Assembly (NCBI RefSeq): GCF_001640025.1 | Contig: NC_031674.1 | Location: 1,178,001 to 1,242,000 of the forward strand | Length of the DNA: 64,000 bases | Direction: 5' to 3' | Origin: Sugiyamaella lignohabitans | Lineage: Eukaryota; Ascomycota; Dipodascomycetes; Dipodascales; Trichomonascaceae | Part shown: positions 28,077-38,827 of the stretch, in pieces | Layout: each line of letters opens with the position of its first letter | Numbering within the stretch: the stretch's first letter is position 1 | Notes under the pieces: model-generated | What the model was told of the DNA's origin: nothing | What the model saw: only the letters and a program-made list of their open reading frames with translations | Databases searched by the model: none | Position numbers and translations under genes: made by a program

Positions 28077-28583
28077 TTTAATTGAATGAACTCTCCCAAT
28101 TTTGGGAATTGGTAAGCTTCTGAAATTCAGTAAGACCGCGTCCGAATTACTACTACACTTCAACTCTACTGTGCATTTGAATTATATAACTTTGTAAATT
28201 TGACCATGACTCGTAGCTGAGCCATTTCCTGTGTACTCGTTGAGGCATCGGAAGTATACTTGATATTCAATGGGGAATCCACTGGGTCAAATATATTGAA
28301 ATCAAAAATAAGCAAAGTAATCAGCCTGCACTCAGATATACAAGAATAGTCCTCCTGGGGCATATAAATGACGGGATCAGAAATTGTTTGAATTGTATTA
28401 ATTATGTATAATATAGGACTTTTAACATGATTGATTGATACTAGTGATACTGTGACGAGTTCATGATCATTTTATTGCTATTGAATTGAACGAGTTATCC
28501 CGAGAACTAGCATTTTGGGCAGTTGGTGAAGTTCTGAGATTCGGTAAAGACTAACTCCGAATAACCATCCTTTAATTCAACTG
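28077..28583 (+). repeat. Diverged direct duplication of about 95-110 bp
   Basis: Segments 28077-28170 and 28476-28583 align over TTGAAT.GAAC, TTTTGGG..TTGGT, TTCTGA.ATTC.GTAA and TCCGAAT. About 400 bp apart, between the GHE modules at 27961 and 28660. Confidence 0.6.
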
Positions 28584-28659
28584 AGGCACCAGAAATTATA
28601 TGAACTGTATTAACACTGTATACTTTAAACAGAATTCGTTGTTTGGTTGGTGAATCAGT

Positions 28660-28714
28660 CTCCTGCGAAGCAGGAGCAACCAGGGTCTGGGGCGGAGCCC
28701 CAGCCGCCGGAGGC
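28660..28714 (-). repeat. GHE module, R type
   Basis: Faces outward relative to 27961-28020 and may close a 754-bp long pair. Confidence 0.95.
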
Positions 28715-29423
28715 AGACCCCTTGTCGGAGACCAGGAAGTCCAGGAGAGAAGACTCGATCGATCGCTGGCTGGCGATCTGTTGTCCTGTACCGTTTCGGA
28801 GCAGCCGATCACATCGTGAGATTCGGGCCGGGAGATGTGACTCCTCGGGAGTGAACTGACTCGGGTTTTGTGAGTTTGGCAGCTGGTTTGGCAGTTGGAG
28901 GAGAAATTGAGTCGACCGACCTACCCCTGAGAGGTGGACCTGATTCAAGCCATTTCGGTCCCGAAAAACGAGTGACATGATCCCACGTACCGTAACAGTT
29001 CGGTCTGTCGAATGGGGAAGGCACAGGTCGATGCCGAACGTCTGATCGAAGCTTTTCGAGAGATTATTATTGTGATTATAGCTGTGGAGATGTTTCGAAG
29101 GTGCTCCTGCAGGGGTGCTTCAGATCTGTATGCACAGACCATGTCAATCTGTTTATTTTTCACTCCTGCGTGAAGCGAAGATCTGGAGATCCAGATCGGA
29201 CTCGATTCACGCAGTCGCTCATTCCTGATGGCCCCTCTTGTCCGAGCTTGGCAATAGGTTATTACCGCTATTACTACTTATTACTATGTCTATTACTACT
29301 ACATTTCTATTATTATTATATTTCTACAGCACAATGAAACAGCGGGTGAAACATGCAACGGTCGTCAGTAGCTATGCGCATTGCGATACCAACCGTCGAG
29401 ATCACACAGGGGGATGGGCGACT

Positions 29424-29571
29424 GCCTCCGGCGGCTGGGGCTCCGCCCCAGACCCTGGTTGCTCCTGCTTCGCAGGAGATTTCAGTTTACAGCAGGGTCC
29501 GTCGACGAAACGACTCGAGCGAAGCGAGAGGAGCAACCAGGGTCTGGGGCGGAGCCCCAGCCGCCGGAGGC
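29424..29571. repeat. GHE composite, R + L (inverted order)
   Basis: R module 29424-29478 on +, L module 29511-29571 on -. Core read on the minus strand is TTTCGTCGACGGACCC. Flanks continue the palindrome (GACTGCC / GGCAGTC and beyond). Confidence 0.95.
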
Positions 29572-30019
29572 AGTCCCCCTCCCACCCCCGGACCCACGCT
29601 CGGGGCGGCACCAACTGAACGGGGTTAGTGTGCAGTTCGTTTCAGGTGCTATAGGTTTATAGGTTTCTGGAGCTATTGTTTATTGTGTTTTCCGGAGAGC
29701 AGCTGGGAGAATGGGTTGTATTGCATGTGCAGTTATAGCGAGAAGCAGCCCGTATCCGCTACGGGTGCGTGCAGCGGGCTGGCGATGTATGGCTCCAGGT
29801 CGAGACAGCAGCAAGGGCATGTGTCGCGAAAAAAAAAAATTAGACGGGGGTATGCTCTTTGTGTGGGAATGGCACCCGAGGGTGTTGTTCTGTGTGTGTG
29901 ATTGTGTGTGTGATGTGAGTGAGTGGTAGCCTCAACAACAGCGAAATCTGGAACGGGTACCAAGTGTGTACAACAGCTGCAAGAGCTAACTGGCGGGGGT
30001 GATACGGGGAGGTGGGTCT

Positions 30020-30073
30020 GCCTCCGGCGGCTGGGGCTCTGCCCCAGACCCCGTGGCTCCTGCTTCGCAGGAG
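30020..30073 (+). repeat. GHE module, R type
   Basis: Single module in the gene desert. Hairpin-1 loop TCT. Confidence 0.95.
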
Positions 30074-30112
30074 TTATCTTGTAGCATTGTTAGATCACAG
30101 TGAGTGGGCCAA

Positions 30113-30312
30113 TGCCTTACAGAGGTTCTGGTATGGAGCTGAGTCAGAGCACCATACAGACAATCTGTGATACAGAGAGTGCAGATAGAGAACCTGTGGT
30201 ACAGAGTGATAGGTAGTTACAGATACGGATACAGGGTACAGAGTACAGAGTACAGAGTACAGATACAGAGAATACAGATGCAGATACAGTTACAGATACT
30301 GGTATACAGAAA
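30113..30312 (+). repeat. TACAGA-rich degenerate microsatellite
   Basis: Many TACAGA, TACAGAG and GATACAGA units, densest at 30210-30300 (three GAGTACA repeats in a row). Confidence 0.8.
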
Positions 30313-30550
30313 ATAAGTGGAGTGAGAACACTATAGATTAGTCTACAGGCGGCAATACAGCAGAGTTAACCACGATACGGAAGTAGAATATTTATTGACC
30401 CAGGTGAGAATAGAATACTATTAACAAGGTCCTAAGTACAGAGTACATGCCAAGAACTGTAATTACAACACACTGGCAGAAAATGGTTGTTTACGAGTCG
30501 ACTCGCTAGTGTTTAGCGTGAGAAACTAGAAACTAGCGGCAGGTGGGCAG

Positions 30551-30573
30551 GCAGACAGACAGACAGACAGGAA
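30551..30573 (+). repeat. (CAGA)n microsatellite
   Basis: About five CAGA units. Confidence 0.75.
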
Positions 30574-30969
30574 GTGCGAGTCAGAGCCACTAGCGTTTGT
30601 TGAGTTGAGAACAGGACACGAACAAAGAAATTGCTGCTGTACACGTCTCAATCAACAATCTCCAATGCCCAATCTCCGGAACTGCTTTTTCCAGTAACGC
30701 CAGAACGAAATAAGACGGTAGGATAACAGTCCAGGCGGTTGACTGGCTGTCAATCACGAGCATGAGGCGGCGTGATACCAGATCTCGAGCCGTGGACTCG
30801 GGCATGCTGCCGTGCCTGATAACGACCCCACCTCACCTCTTCTCCCAGTGAGGTGAGCTTATTTCCGCCCCCAACCCTCCCACAACCCATTCTGCCTCAA
30901 CGGCAATGATTCGGACCCCGTCACTGGCCAGACCAAGCGGCACCAGCGACCCATCCCTACCGGCCAAAC

Positions 30970-31012
30970 CTGCGACAGACAAGCAGCAGCAGAGCAGCAG
31001 CAGCAGCAGCAG
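30970..31012 (+). repeat. CAG microsatellite
   Basis: Imperfect run of CAG/AGC units in the gene desert, with no supported reading frame. Confidence 0.75.
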
Positions 31013-31244
31013 ACAAACGGCACTCGACACCGCAGACCACCCGATCGACTGGAGCTTACCTGCCAACACACCAGCCCAAACGGTCAGGCCATACAGGGTG
31101 CGTCGTCGGCGGCCGTCGACGCTGACACCCGTAGTGGGCAACAGTGCATATTGCAACCTCACAAACGGTTTCTGCACCTGTATGCACCGAACGCACATGA
31201 ACGGTTTGCATCCTCTCTCGGGGAACCTGGGTGGGGTAGGGTCT

Positions 31245-31382
31245 GCCTCCGGCGGCTGGGGCTCCGCCCCAGACCCTGGTTGCTCCTCTCGCTGCGCTCG
31301 AGTCGTTTTCCCACGATCCCAGCCAATCTCCTGCGAAGCAGGAGCAACCAGGGTCTGGGGCGGAGCCCCAGCCGCCGGAGGC
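31245..31382. repeat. GHE composite, L + R, in extended palindrome
   Basis: L 31245-31305, R 31328-31382. The 15-18 bp outside each end are largely complementary (GGTGGGGTAGGG on the left, CCCCACCCC on the right). Confidence 0.95.
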
Positions 31383-31802
31383 AGGCCCCACCCCTCTCTC
31401 GGCTCCCTGAGGCCGAGGATGGGAGGGGGGTGTTCTTTTTAGTTGCCGAGTGAGGTTAGCAGAGGTTGCGATGTCGAGTCGACTTGCGGTTGCGATCCGC
31501 CAGCGGGCCTGGCTATCAGTTTTCATGCACCTTTTAATTTAACCCATTTGACAAATTTACCCTTCTGAGCCAAACCGGCCGCTCGCGTCGTCCCGTTCCC
31601 CTGGCAACCCGCATCTGCACTTCCTTCTTCTCCTCGAGGTGTTCTGAAAATTTTCGCTTATTAATTTTTTTTTTTGGTTCATTTCCGGTTTTATTTATTT
31701 TATTTTTTCTTCTCTTGTCTTCTTCGTTGTCAAAATCTCCTCCGCAAACTTGCTATCGCTCACAGGTGCGACCGGGTAATTCGTGGATGGGGGGTGGGTG
31801 CT

Positions 31803-31944
31803 GCCTCCGGCGGCTGGGGCTCCGCCCCAGACCCCGCTGCTCCTCTCGCTTCGCTCGAGTCGGTTGCGTCGTCGGTGGGTCCAGTAAAGTCTCCTGCGAA
31901 GCAGGAGCCACGGGGTCTGGGGCAGAGCCCCAGCCGCCGGAGGC
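31803..31944. repeat. GHE composite, L + R
   Basis: L 31803-31862, R 31891-31944. Flanks GGGGGTGGGTGC and GCAGCAGCACCCCC are complementary apart from a 3-base insertion. Confidence 0.95.
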
Positions 31945-32137
31945 AGCAGCAGCACCCCCGGCAAGCGAATAACGTCATCTGCGAGGTGGATTATTGTTAG
32001 ACCCGCTTTTACGCGGAAACGGTCTCGATGCCGCCAAGGCCAGATCTCGTTGACAGCCAAGATGACCAGACTTCTCAGGGGCCTGGCTGTCAACAGCGAA
32101 TATTGCCGTATTGGGCTCGCGAGACGGGTCGACAACT

Positions 32138-32276
32138 GCCTCCGGCGGCTGGGGCTCTGCCCCAGACCCCGTGGCTCCTCTCGCTTCGCTCGAGTCGGTT
32201 TCGGTCACGGACCCAGCGAAATCTCCTGCGAAGCAGGAGCTACGGGGTCTGGGGCAGAGCCCCAGCCGCCGGAGGC
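32138..32276. repeat. GHE composite, L + R, in extended palindrome
   Basis: L 32138-32197, R 32223-32276. GGGTCGACAAC (32126-32136) before it and GTTGTCGACCC (32278-32288) after it are a perfect inverted match. Confidence 0.95.
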
Positions 32277-32522
32277 AGTTGTCGACCCCCCAGAAGATGA
32301 CTGGTGGTGGAGGCCGGGTAAGCGGCGGTGAGACTCCTGCCGGCAGCCTGCGGATCAGTTGGTCCAAAAGAGATTTTCTCCTGCGGATGCAGGCAGTAAT
32401 GGCGCTACTGGCTACAGGATAATATTATATGTGGTACTTTACGTTTCATCTTGGCCAAAAAATATTTTTTGGAATTCTATAGAAGCCTCCTGGGTCGATC
32501 AGGCGTTTGTGACAGGAACCCA

Positions 32523-32550
32523 GGAGCAAGCCAGGAGCAAGCCAGGAGCA
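32523..32550 (+). repeat. Tandem 11-mer, about 2.5 copies
   Basis: GGAGCAAGCCA repeated, then GGAGCAAG. Confidence 0.8.
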
Positions 32551-32804
32551 AGAACGAAAAAAAAAACGAGCATGCGGTTTCAACTGTTGTTGAGTGGGTC
32601 CTCAGCAGGGGGGCCATTTGGGTTCACCACCAAAGCTAAATCTTATCTCAATAGAACTCCACGAGTTTGCCTTTCCCCGAAAGGGGAGAATGTGAGTGGC
32701 CTGACTCGTTCGTAGATAGCCGTGTAGAAATCTTGATAACAAGGTTTTAGAGTTTAACGTTAAAGTTAACCTCAGTTAAGGTGCAGACCGGCAGGGTTGG
32801 ACGT

Positions 32805-32942
32805 GCCTCCGGCAGCTGGGGCTTTGCCCCAGACCCCGCTGCTCCTCTCGCTTCGCTCGAGTCGTTAGCGTCGACAGCCCCAGCCAACTCCTGCGAAGCA
32901 GGAGCGACCAGGGTCTGGGGCGGAGCCCCAGCCGCCGGAGGC
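32805..32942. repeat. GHE composite, L + R
   Basis: L 32805-32864 (left arm GCCTCCGGCAGC), R 32888-32942. Core GCGTCGACAGCCCCAGCCAA. Confidence 0.95.
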
Positions 32943-33226
32943 AGACCCCGTCCCCCTGTGTCTGTATTACCCGGTCTGAACCTCAGGCAGGGGTAGGAAC
33001 GGGCAGGAACAGCACCAGGGGGAGAAATCTGGATAGTTTGGGTAATTTTTTTAATTTTCAATGCCATTTTTGCACCCGACTGACCGAGGCAGTGACCTCG
33101 ACTCGTGAGCTGTTCTGTTCCTGAACAATTCAATCAGGCCGAGTTCAGTTGGAGCTACTGAATCCAGCCAGCCAAACTGTCCGCGCTACTCGTCTCAGAC
33201 CCAGCGATCCAGGCACCGCCAACGCC

Positions 33227-33286
33227 CGACTCGAGCGAAGCGAGAGGAGCAGTGGGGTCTGGGGCGAAGCCCCAGCCGCCGGAGGC
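33227..33286 (-). repeat. GHE module, L type
   Basis: Single module. The open side keeps the core-like CAGGCACCGCCAACGCC. Confidence 0.95.
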
Positions 33287-34249
33287 ACACGACCACCCCA
33301 TCCCCCCATCAGCCCCCCTGGCCACCGCAAGGGGCCCCCCTTGAGCCCCCTGCAAGCAACAGGCATGAGGCAAGCGGTAGCGTTGTCGGGGTATCTCCGC
33401 AGGGCCGTAGAGTGGAGGGGGTTGGACCCTAACCGCCATCTTATTAAATCGACGATCCTCGCTTATCGGACTAGAAACCAAGCGCAGCAAAAAGCAACGA
33501 TGCAACCAGTGGCTGCATGGGTTTCTAGATTCAGGGAGTAATACTGGTACTGGTGAAAACGATTTCTGCATCGAGACCTGCACAGACCTGTATAGTTCCT
33601 AGACTAGCAGTGAGTGGTGGTAGGCCAGTAGGCAGTACTGCAATGCAAAATAGGTGCATTACATGGAACTGCAGCGGGCCACCAGTGACCAGACACCAAA
33701 TCCACTGAAAAATTAGTAAACGGGAGATACAGGAGGGAGGGAGGGGGCCTTGAAGTGTAGCGGTATGCGGTAAGCGAGCGGCAATAGCAGCAGCTGTACA
33801 TGCGAGGGAGAAATCCAGACAGTAGAGTCAGCGAGGGGAGAGGGATGTGTGCCTAATTCGACCATGAATAATAAATTTCCAAAATATATAATTATCCAGG
33901 TCTTTCCCATGTATAAGAGAGCAATTGACAAATAGAGAAAAAAAAAAACATTGTAGTTTTCAAGTGGTTTACCATTGGATTTTTGGATTTGGTTCAATTT
34001 ATTTTAAATTAATTGCAAAGTTCACACACAATCGATTGGAAATTTTTTATTGGTGCACTTTTGTTGACATCAGGGATTTTCAATTTTTTTTTATTTTGTG
34101 GTTTAGTGGTTTATTATTTTTTTTTTTTGATTTTATTTTCGAGGTACTGAAATTGATTGATTAGTATTCGACTGTTGTATTTGTAATATTCGGTCTCTTT
34201 TGGAAATTATTTAACTAGTTCTTTTATTATTATTTCTTCGACGACCGTT

Positions 34250-34328
34250 TACAGTATTACTACACCACCGCTTACAGTACTACGACCTCACCACAGCTTA
34301 AACAGCTACAGTATTACTACACCACCTC
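34250..34328 (+). repeat. Leader repeat CAGTATTACTACACCACC
   Basis: The 18-base motif occurs at about 34252 and 34310, with a shorter CAGTACTACGACC between, in the presumed 5' leader of the next gene. Confidence 0.6.
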
Positions 34329-34477
34329 TTTTACCAGTTGTCACTATCTTGTATCATTATCAACTACTACACATTCTGTGAACATTACTCAGCTCGACTT
34401 GGTCACTGGTATACCCTCTTTAAGATTCTTCTACTTATTCCATATTTATTTGTGCTTTCAGCTATCATTTTGACAAT

Positions 34478-35290
34478 ATGGCTCTCGGAAGATCACTCAC
34501 AAAAAGGCTTCAAAAGCTGAATAAATCAGTTCGGTCGAATAAATCCGACTCGGACGACGAAACCCTTTCTCCTATTAAAGAGTCGGTCAGTGGTGATGAG
34601 TTTGTGTCGATATCTTTTGAAGAGACTTCGGAAAACACTCGAGTGCCCAATCTCCATGACTCAGATGCCTCATCGATCACTTCGTTGAACAACAACAGTA
34701 ATCAAAACTTGCCTTCATATACTCGTACACCCTCGTCCTCGACCACTTCGAACTCTATTCTCACATTATCTGAGGAGCCTACACCACTTTCGTCAGGATT
34801 AAACACCCCTGGCGGTATCTCGCTCAACTCGTCACCTCCCTCTTCGTTCCTGTCTTCTACTAAAGCACTTGTCAACACCGGCAGCTTTTCAAGAGACCTG
34901 TTGCCATTATTAAATCAAAGCCATGGCGGACCCACTGCCAGCTATTTCAGTTCTATTGAAGCCAGTCCCGAACTTGCTCACGGCCCACTGCCTATTCATA
35001 CCCACCAATCGCAGCCATCGACCTCGTCCAGCCGCTACTCACCTGTGATCCCCCAAGGAGCACAAATGAACCTCAGCGAGTCACTTTTCGTTTCCGAGAC
35101 CGAACCATCTGCGACCTCGGGCCTTGTCCAACAGCTTCCAGCGGCCCTCGTCAAAGAAGACAAAACTCGAATCATGACCCACGAGGACGAACAGGATGCT
35201 CAGGCCGACGAAATGGCCATGTACATTCTAGAAAAGGTCAATGCCGACGACTATGTCCGGGAAATCAAGACCGGTTCTTGGTACATCTAA
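34478..35290 (+). CDS. Ser/Thr-rich protein of unknown function
   Basis: 270-aa protein I do not recognise. It starts MALGRSLTKRLQKLNKSVR, a short basic helix, followed by an acidic Ser-rich stretch (DSDDETLSPIKES) and about 170 residues dominated by Ser, Thr, Pro and Asn, probably disordered. The end, DEQDAQADEMAMYILEKVNADDYVREIKTGSWYI, is the only part that looks folded (amphipathic helix plus aromatic tail) and is the best region to search. Coding potential is credible: clean ATG, length, codon use like its neighbours. It has a very long upstream intergenic region and a T-rich, repeat-containing leader, as seen at highly regulated yeast genes. A GHE composite begins 197 nt after the stop. 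Confidence 0.7.
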   Translation: MALGRSLTKRLQKLNKSVRSNKSDSDDETLSPIKESVSGDEFVSISFEETSENTRVPNLHDSDASSITSLNNNSNQNLPSYTRTPSSSTTSNSILTLSEEPTPLSSGLNTPGGISLNSSPPSSFLSSTKALVNTGSFSRDLLPLLNQSHGGPTASYFSSIEASPELAHGPLPIHTHQSQPSTSSSRYSPVIPQGAQMNLSESLFVSETEPSATSGLVQQLPAALVKEDKTRIMTHEDEQDAQADEMAMYILEKVNADDYVREIKTGSWYI

Positions 35291-36194
35291 GTCGCCCGAC
35301 AGACCACCCCCATCAGCAAGCTTGTCCACCCCCAGCGACAGCTTGACCGATACTTATTTTATTAGTATGGCCCTGCCATGCATTACGACCCTTTACGACC
35401 ACCCCCACGACCTGCACGACCCTCTCTGCTACAGTTATATAAATGTAACAATACAGCACAAATATCTACTTCTTCTTCTACGGTGCTGCCTCCGGCGGCT
35501 GGGGCTCCGCCCCAGACCCCGCTGCTCCTCTCGCTTCGCTCGAGTCGGAGCGTCGACGGTGCCAGCAACTCCTGCGAAGCAGGAGCAACCAGGGTCTGGG
35601 GCGGAGCCCCAGCCGCCGGAGGCAAACACCCATCTCGGTTGTTTGGTTCCAGATACGAAAATAAGCTTTGTCGAGGAAACGGAACCGGTGGTTTTTAGAG
35701 TTGGCGATGATCCTGGAGGTCCAATTTGGGGTCGCGGTTGGGGGACCCATCAGGCCCGAATCTAAACATTTACAGGGATCGCTGGACCGTTTGGGAGGGG
35801 AGAAGTGTCAGCAGCGGGAGTGGATTGATGGCTGTGGGAACTGAATTGCGGTTGTGCCGTGTCCAAGGTCGGATTTTGCAGGCTGGTAACTTGACTGGCG
35901 GTTCGCGGGTTTGGATTACCTCGGAAAAATGACCAGAGTAGTCGAAATTTCAGTCGTTTTGAAGGACTTTTCACCCGTCTTGACGTCTTCGACGAGGCCC
36001 ATAGCAGGGTCCAGTTGTAACCCCGGTATATAGTATATTGGCAAATAATTCTAATAGCGAGGAAATCAGGAAGCTGACTGAGGCATGTTGCTGAAAAACA
36101 TTTCAAACTGATCCAGCGAGCTGTAGCAACAGCATTAAATAGCTTTAGACAGAGGTCTGCCGGATATTCGGGTGTATATATACCGTCTGAAAGG
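35291..36194. other. Intergenic between Ser-rich gene and DUS2
   Basis: About 900 bp. A GHE composite at 35488-35623; otherwise nothing recognisable. A GGTGTATATATACC palindrome lies just before the DUS2 start. Confidence 0.7.
35488..35623. repeat. GHE composite, L + R, near consensus
   Basis: L 35488-35547, core GCGTCGACGGTGCCAGCAA, R 35569-35623. One of the most regular composites and useful as the reference copy. Confidence 0.95.
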
Positions 36195-37629
36195 ATGCTG
36201 GACTACAGACGTAAACTTATTTTGGCCCCCATGGTAAGTTTTGAGAGATCCAGGGCATAAACAGATGTCGACCCCCTCCAACCCCCGCCCGTTCCCCCGA
36301 TTTCCCCCTGAAAAATAGCATCGAGCGACCGTTGACGCCCGACTCGAGCGCAGCGAGAGGAGCAGTGGGGTCTGGGGCGAAGCCCCAGCCGCCGGAGGCA
36401 AGACCCACCCAGAAAAAAACAGGACTAACAGGACACAGGTGCGGGTGAGCGAGCTGCCAGTCCGGCTGCTGTCGCTGAAGTATGGAGCTGATCTTGTGTA
36501 TGGTGAGTATTTTTAGAGAGGATGTGGATGAGGATGGAAGTTGAACGGAGACTAACAGGAGGCAGGGCCCGAGATCGTGGATAAGAAGCTGATCCAATGT
36601 AAGAGGGTGTGGAATGAGAAGATCCAGTGTGTGGATTTCGTCGAGAAGGAGAACGAGAAGGTGGTGTTCCGGACGTTTCCCAAGGAAGAGAGGGGCAAGC
36701 TGATTTTCCAGTTGGGCACTGCATCGCCTGAACTGGCAGTACAGGCTGCTAAAGTGGTTGCTGCAGATGTCGACGAGATCGGGGTCAACAGTGGGTGTCC
36801 TAAACACTTCTCTATCCATTCCGGTATGGGAGCTGCTCTGCTCAAGACTCCTGATAAACTCGAAAATATCTTGAGAGCTCTTGTTAAAGAAGTTGGTGAA
36901 CCGTTCGATATTCCTATCAGTGTCAAGATCCGCATTCTTGAAGACCGAGAGTCGACACTGGCGCTTGTTCGTCGACTGTCTAAAACTGGTATTAAATGTT
37001 TATCAGTGCACTGTCGTACGACTCCTATGAGACCTCGTGAACCAGTTATTCGTGATTATTTAGCGGGTATTGCTGACATCTGTCACGAGGCCGGTATTTC
37101 ATGTATCGTCAATGGCGACGTGCGAGGCCGATTTGATCTTGCTCCGCTAATGGAAAAGTATGGGGTCGATGGGGCCATGATTGCTCGTGCCGCCGAGAGC
37201 AACACGAGCTGTTTCGCTGCTACTAAACCAGGACCTGCTGGACTGGTCGACTGGAAAACCGTCGCCAGAGAGTACACCAACTTGTGTGCCCAGTTCGACA
37301 ACCATCACTCAAACACCAAATACTGTCTCCTGCAGATGATTCCCGGCAAAGACAAGCTCTACCAGACCGTCAGCAAGGCCAAATCAGTCGCCGAAATGGA
37401 CTCTGCCCTTGACGCGGCCATCTCCCAGTCCAACACTACCACCCCTATCGCCATCTCCACCAAAACTACTCCCACAACCACCTCTACCGTCACTTTCAAA
37501 ACTCCTACCTCTACTACATCTAATACTTCCACTGCATCTTCTGAAGAACTCCATCTTCCCAAACGGCCCCGCGAAGAGTCCCTATCAGAAACACCCCAAA
37601 AGCGTCCTCTCGCCGTCAACGCTGCTTAA
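36195..37629 (+). CDS. SMM1: DUS2/SMM1 tRNA dihydrouridine synthase; exons 36195-36233, 36439-36502, 36566-37629
   Basis: FMN-dependent enzyme reducing U20 of tRNAs (Smm1/Dus2). The 388-aa product needs three exons. Exon 1 encodes MLDYRRKLILAPM, exon 2 VRVSELPVRLLSLKYGADLVY, and exon 3 continues GPEIVDKKLIQC. Together these match the yeast Dus2 start, KLVLAPMVRAGELPTRLM. The catalytic Cys is C112 in NSGCPKHFSIHSGMG. VHCRT and NGDVRGR mark later FMN/barrel strands. The C-terminal 70 residues are Thr/Ser-rich, ending in KRPREESLS..KRP, a likely nuclear signal; no double-stranded RNA domain is present. Donors are GTAAGT and GTGAGT; both branch sites are GACTAAC, 9 nt before the acceptor end. Intron 1 contains a GHE module. 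Confidence 0.93.
36234..36438 (+). other. DUS2 intron 1, 205 nt, with GHE
   Basis: GTAAGT donor, GACTAAC branch at 36423-36429, acceptor CAG ending 36438. GHE at 36340-36399 fills a third of it. Confidence 0.9.
36340..36399 (-). repeat. GHE module, L type, inside DUS2 intron 1
   Basis: Antisense to the gene. The open side carries the core CGACCGTTGACGCC. Ends 39 nt before the acceptor. Confidence 0.95.
36503..36565 (+). other. DUS2 intron 2, 63 nt
   Basis: GTGAGT donor, GACTAAC branch, CAG acceptor; no repeat inside. Confidence 0.9.
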
Positions 37630-37696
37630 ACCCATGCATTTCCCTCTCACCTTATTTATAATAGACTTCTCTACCCCTTCTTCCAGGGGTCGGCCT

Positions 37697-37756
37697 GCCT
37701 CTGGCGGCTGGGGCTCTGCCCCAGACCCCGTGGCTCCTCTCGCTCCGCTCGAGTCG
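37697..37756 (+). repeat. GHE module, L type
   Basis: 67 nt after the DUS2 stop. Left arm GCCTCTGGCGGC. Confidence 0.95.
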
Positions 37757-37800
37757 GTTCTAGGGGGGCCCTTCTAAAACCTGGTTTCTTCAGTGGGTGT

Positions 37801-37899
37801 GCCTCCGGCGGCTGGGGCGCTGCCCCAGACCCCGTGGCTCCTCTCGCTTCGCTCGAGTCGAGCGTCTACGGTCCCTGCCAACTCCTACTAAATAGGAGC
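37801..37899. repeat. GHE composite, L + decayed R
   Basis: L module 37801-37860, core GCGTCTACGGTCCCTGCCAA, then only the second hairpin of the R half survives (CTCCTAC..ATAGGAG, A/T pairs replacing G/C). The rest has decayed to AT-rich DNA. Confidence 0.85.
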
Positions 37900-38344
37900 T
37901 ATATTAGAAAATAAATATAAGTCAAAGGTATCACTCTTACCTTCGCTTAAAATCCAAAAATATTAAATATAATTAGGATACCATTTATATTAGCGATGTT
38001 TTTTAGATGAATAGCAATCTACAACTGTCATCGATTAATTAATAAAATATATATTTTTTTTCTATTTTTATTACTTTGCACAATTCTAGTTCTAAAAATG
38101 GAAGTCAGACTAAAATGTTTTACCTATTTTAATTTACATTATTATCAAGTCTGGCACGAAGGGGAAAATAGAGCTAGGGAAATGTGTAAACCCCTTTTTT
38201 CCTGAAATATCGGCTGTCTGATCTTTTCGGATAAAATAGAAAAGTCGCTGAAGCTAATAAATCACTGAGTATTTCTACCTAATTTATTTTCAGAAGACAC
38301 AGCGCCAAACACACCTTCCCCGAGCTTCCGGGACCGTAGAAGCC

Positions 38345-38404
38345 CGACTCGAGCGAAGCGAGAGGAGCCACGGGGTCTGGGGCAGAGCCCCAGCCGCCGG
38401 AGGC
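38345..38404 (-). repeat. GHE module, L type
   Basis: Isolated. The open side retains GGGACCGTAGAAGCC from the core. Confidence 0.95.
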
Positions 38405-38827
38405 AGACCAGGGGTCGATAGGCGATCCTGCTGCACAGTGTTATCGGCATGCTTTATCTTGCATGACCGTGAGGCACTGAAGCGAGGCGATGAAGAGATC
38501 GCTTCTGAGGGCTCAGTCGGCCTGTAAAAGCAGTTTTGTTTGTAAAAACCTATAAAAACCTAAAACTAAACCAACCATACCAGGTCGAACCTCGCTCCAC
38601 TTTGTGTGTGAAACCCAGTCCGAGTCCCGTTTCCACCTGCTGGTGTACAAATTCAGTCAGGCATGAATAGCTCGGATGGCCGATACAACTCCATCCGAGC
38701 AGCGAGCGAGGTCTTTCGCCCCTGACACAGCGATTTAGGCCCTACAAGAGACCATCCGCACCAAAATCGAGGTTTCAGTCTTCCCCTTTAAACCCACAGG
38801 CCATAAAGTTTAATCTGGAGATTTTAC

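Larger units (their letters stand above)
27915..34477. other. 6.5-kb gene desert rich in GHE composites
   Basis: No frame here has family similarity; the longer ones run through GHE copies, which are open in several frames. Contents: five tight GHE composites, four single modules, a diverged direct duplication (28077-28583), a TACAGA-rich tract (about 30113-30312), CAGA and CAG microsatellites, an 11-bp triple repeat (32523-32550), a CCCC-GAAA-GGGG hairpin near 32672-32690, and T-rich promoter-like DNA before 34478. T-rich tract 31653-31740 resembles a yeast leader and may mark an unannotated RNA. Confidence 0.6.

Noticed and set aside
30906..31442. 178-codon frame in the gene desert
   Set aside because: Runs from a CAG microsatellite into a GHE composite; the second half is GHE translation (SASGGWGSAPDP) that recurs in all copies.
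32359..32715. 118-codon frame in the gene desert
   Set aside because: Contains the 11-bp tandem repeat, no motif, no supporting signals.
29424..32942. CRISPR-like array of regularly spaced repeats
   Set aside because: Spacing is irregular, orientation alternates, the repeats are hairpin-paired composites, and the genome is eukaryotic.
37900..38270. AT-rich stretch as a replication origin
   Set aside because: No exact match to the yeast ARS core was found and the core of this lineage is unknown; AT richness alone is not enough.
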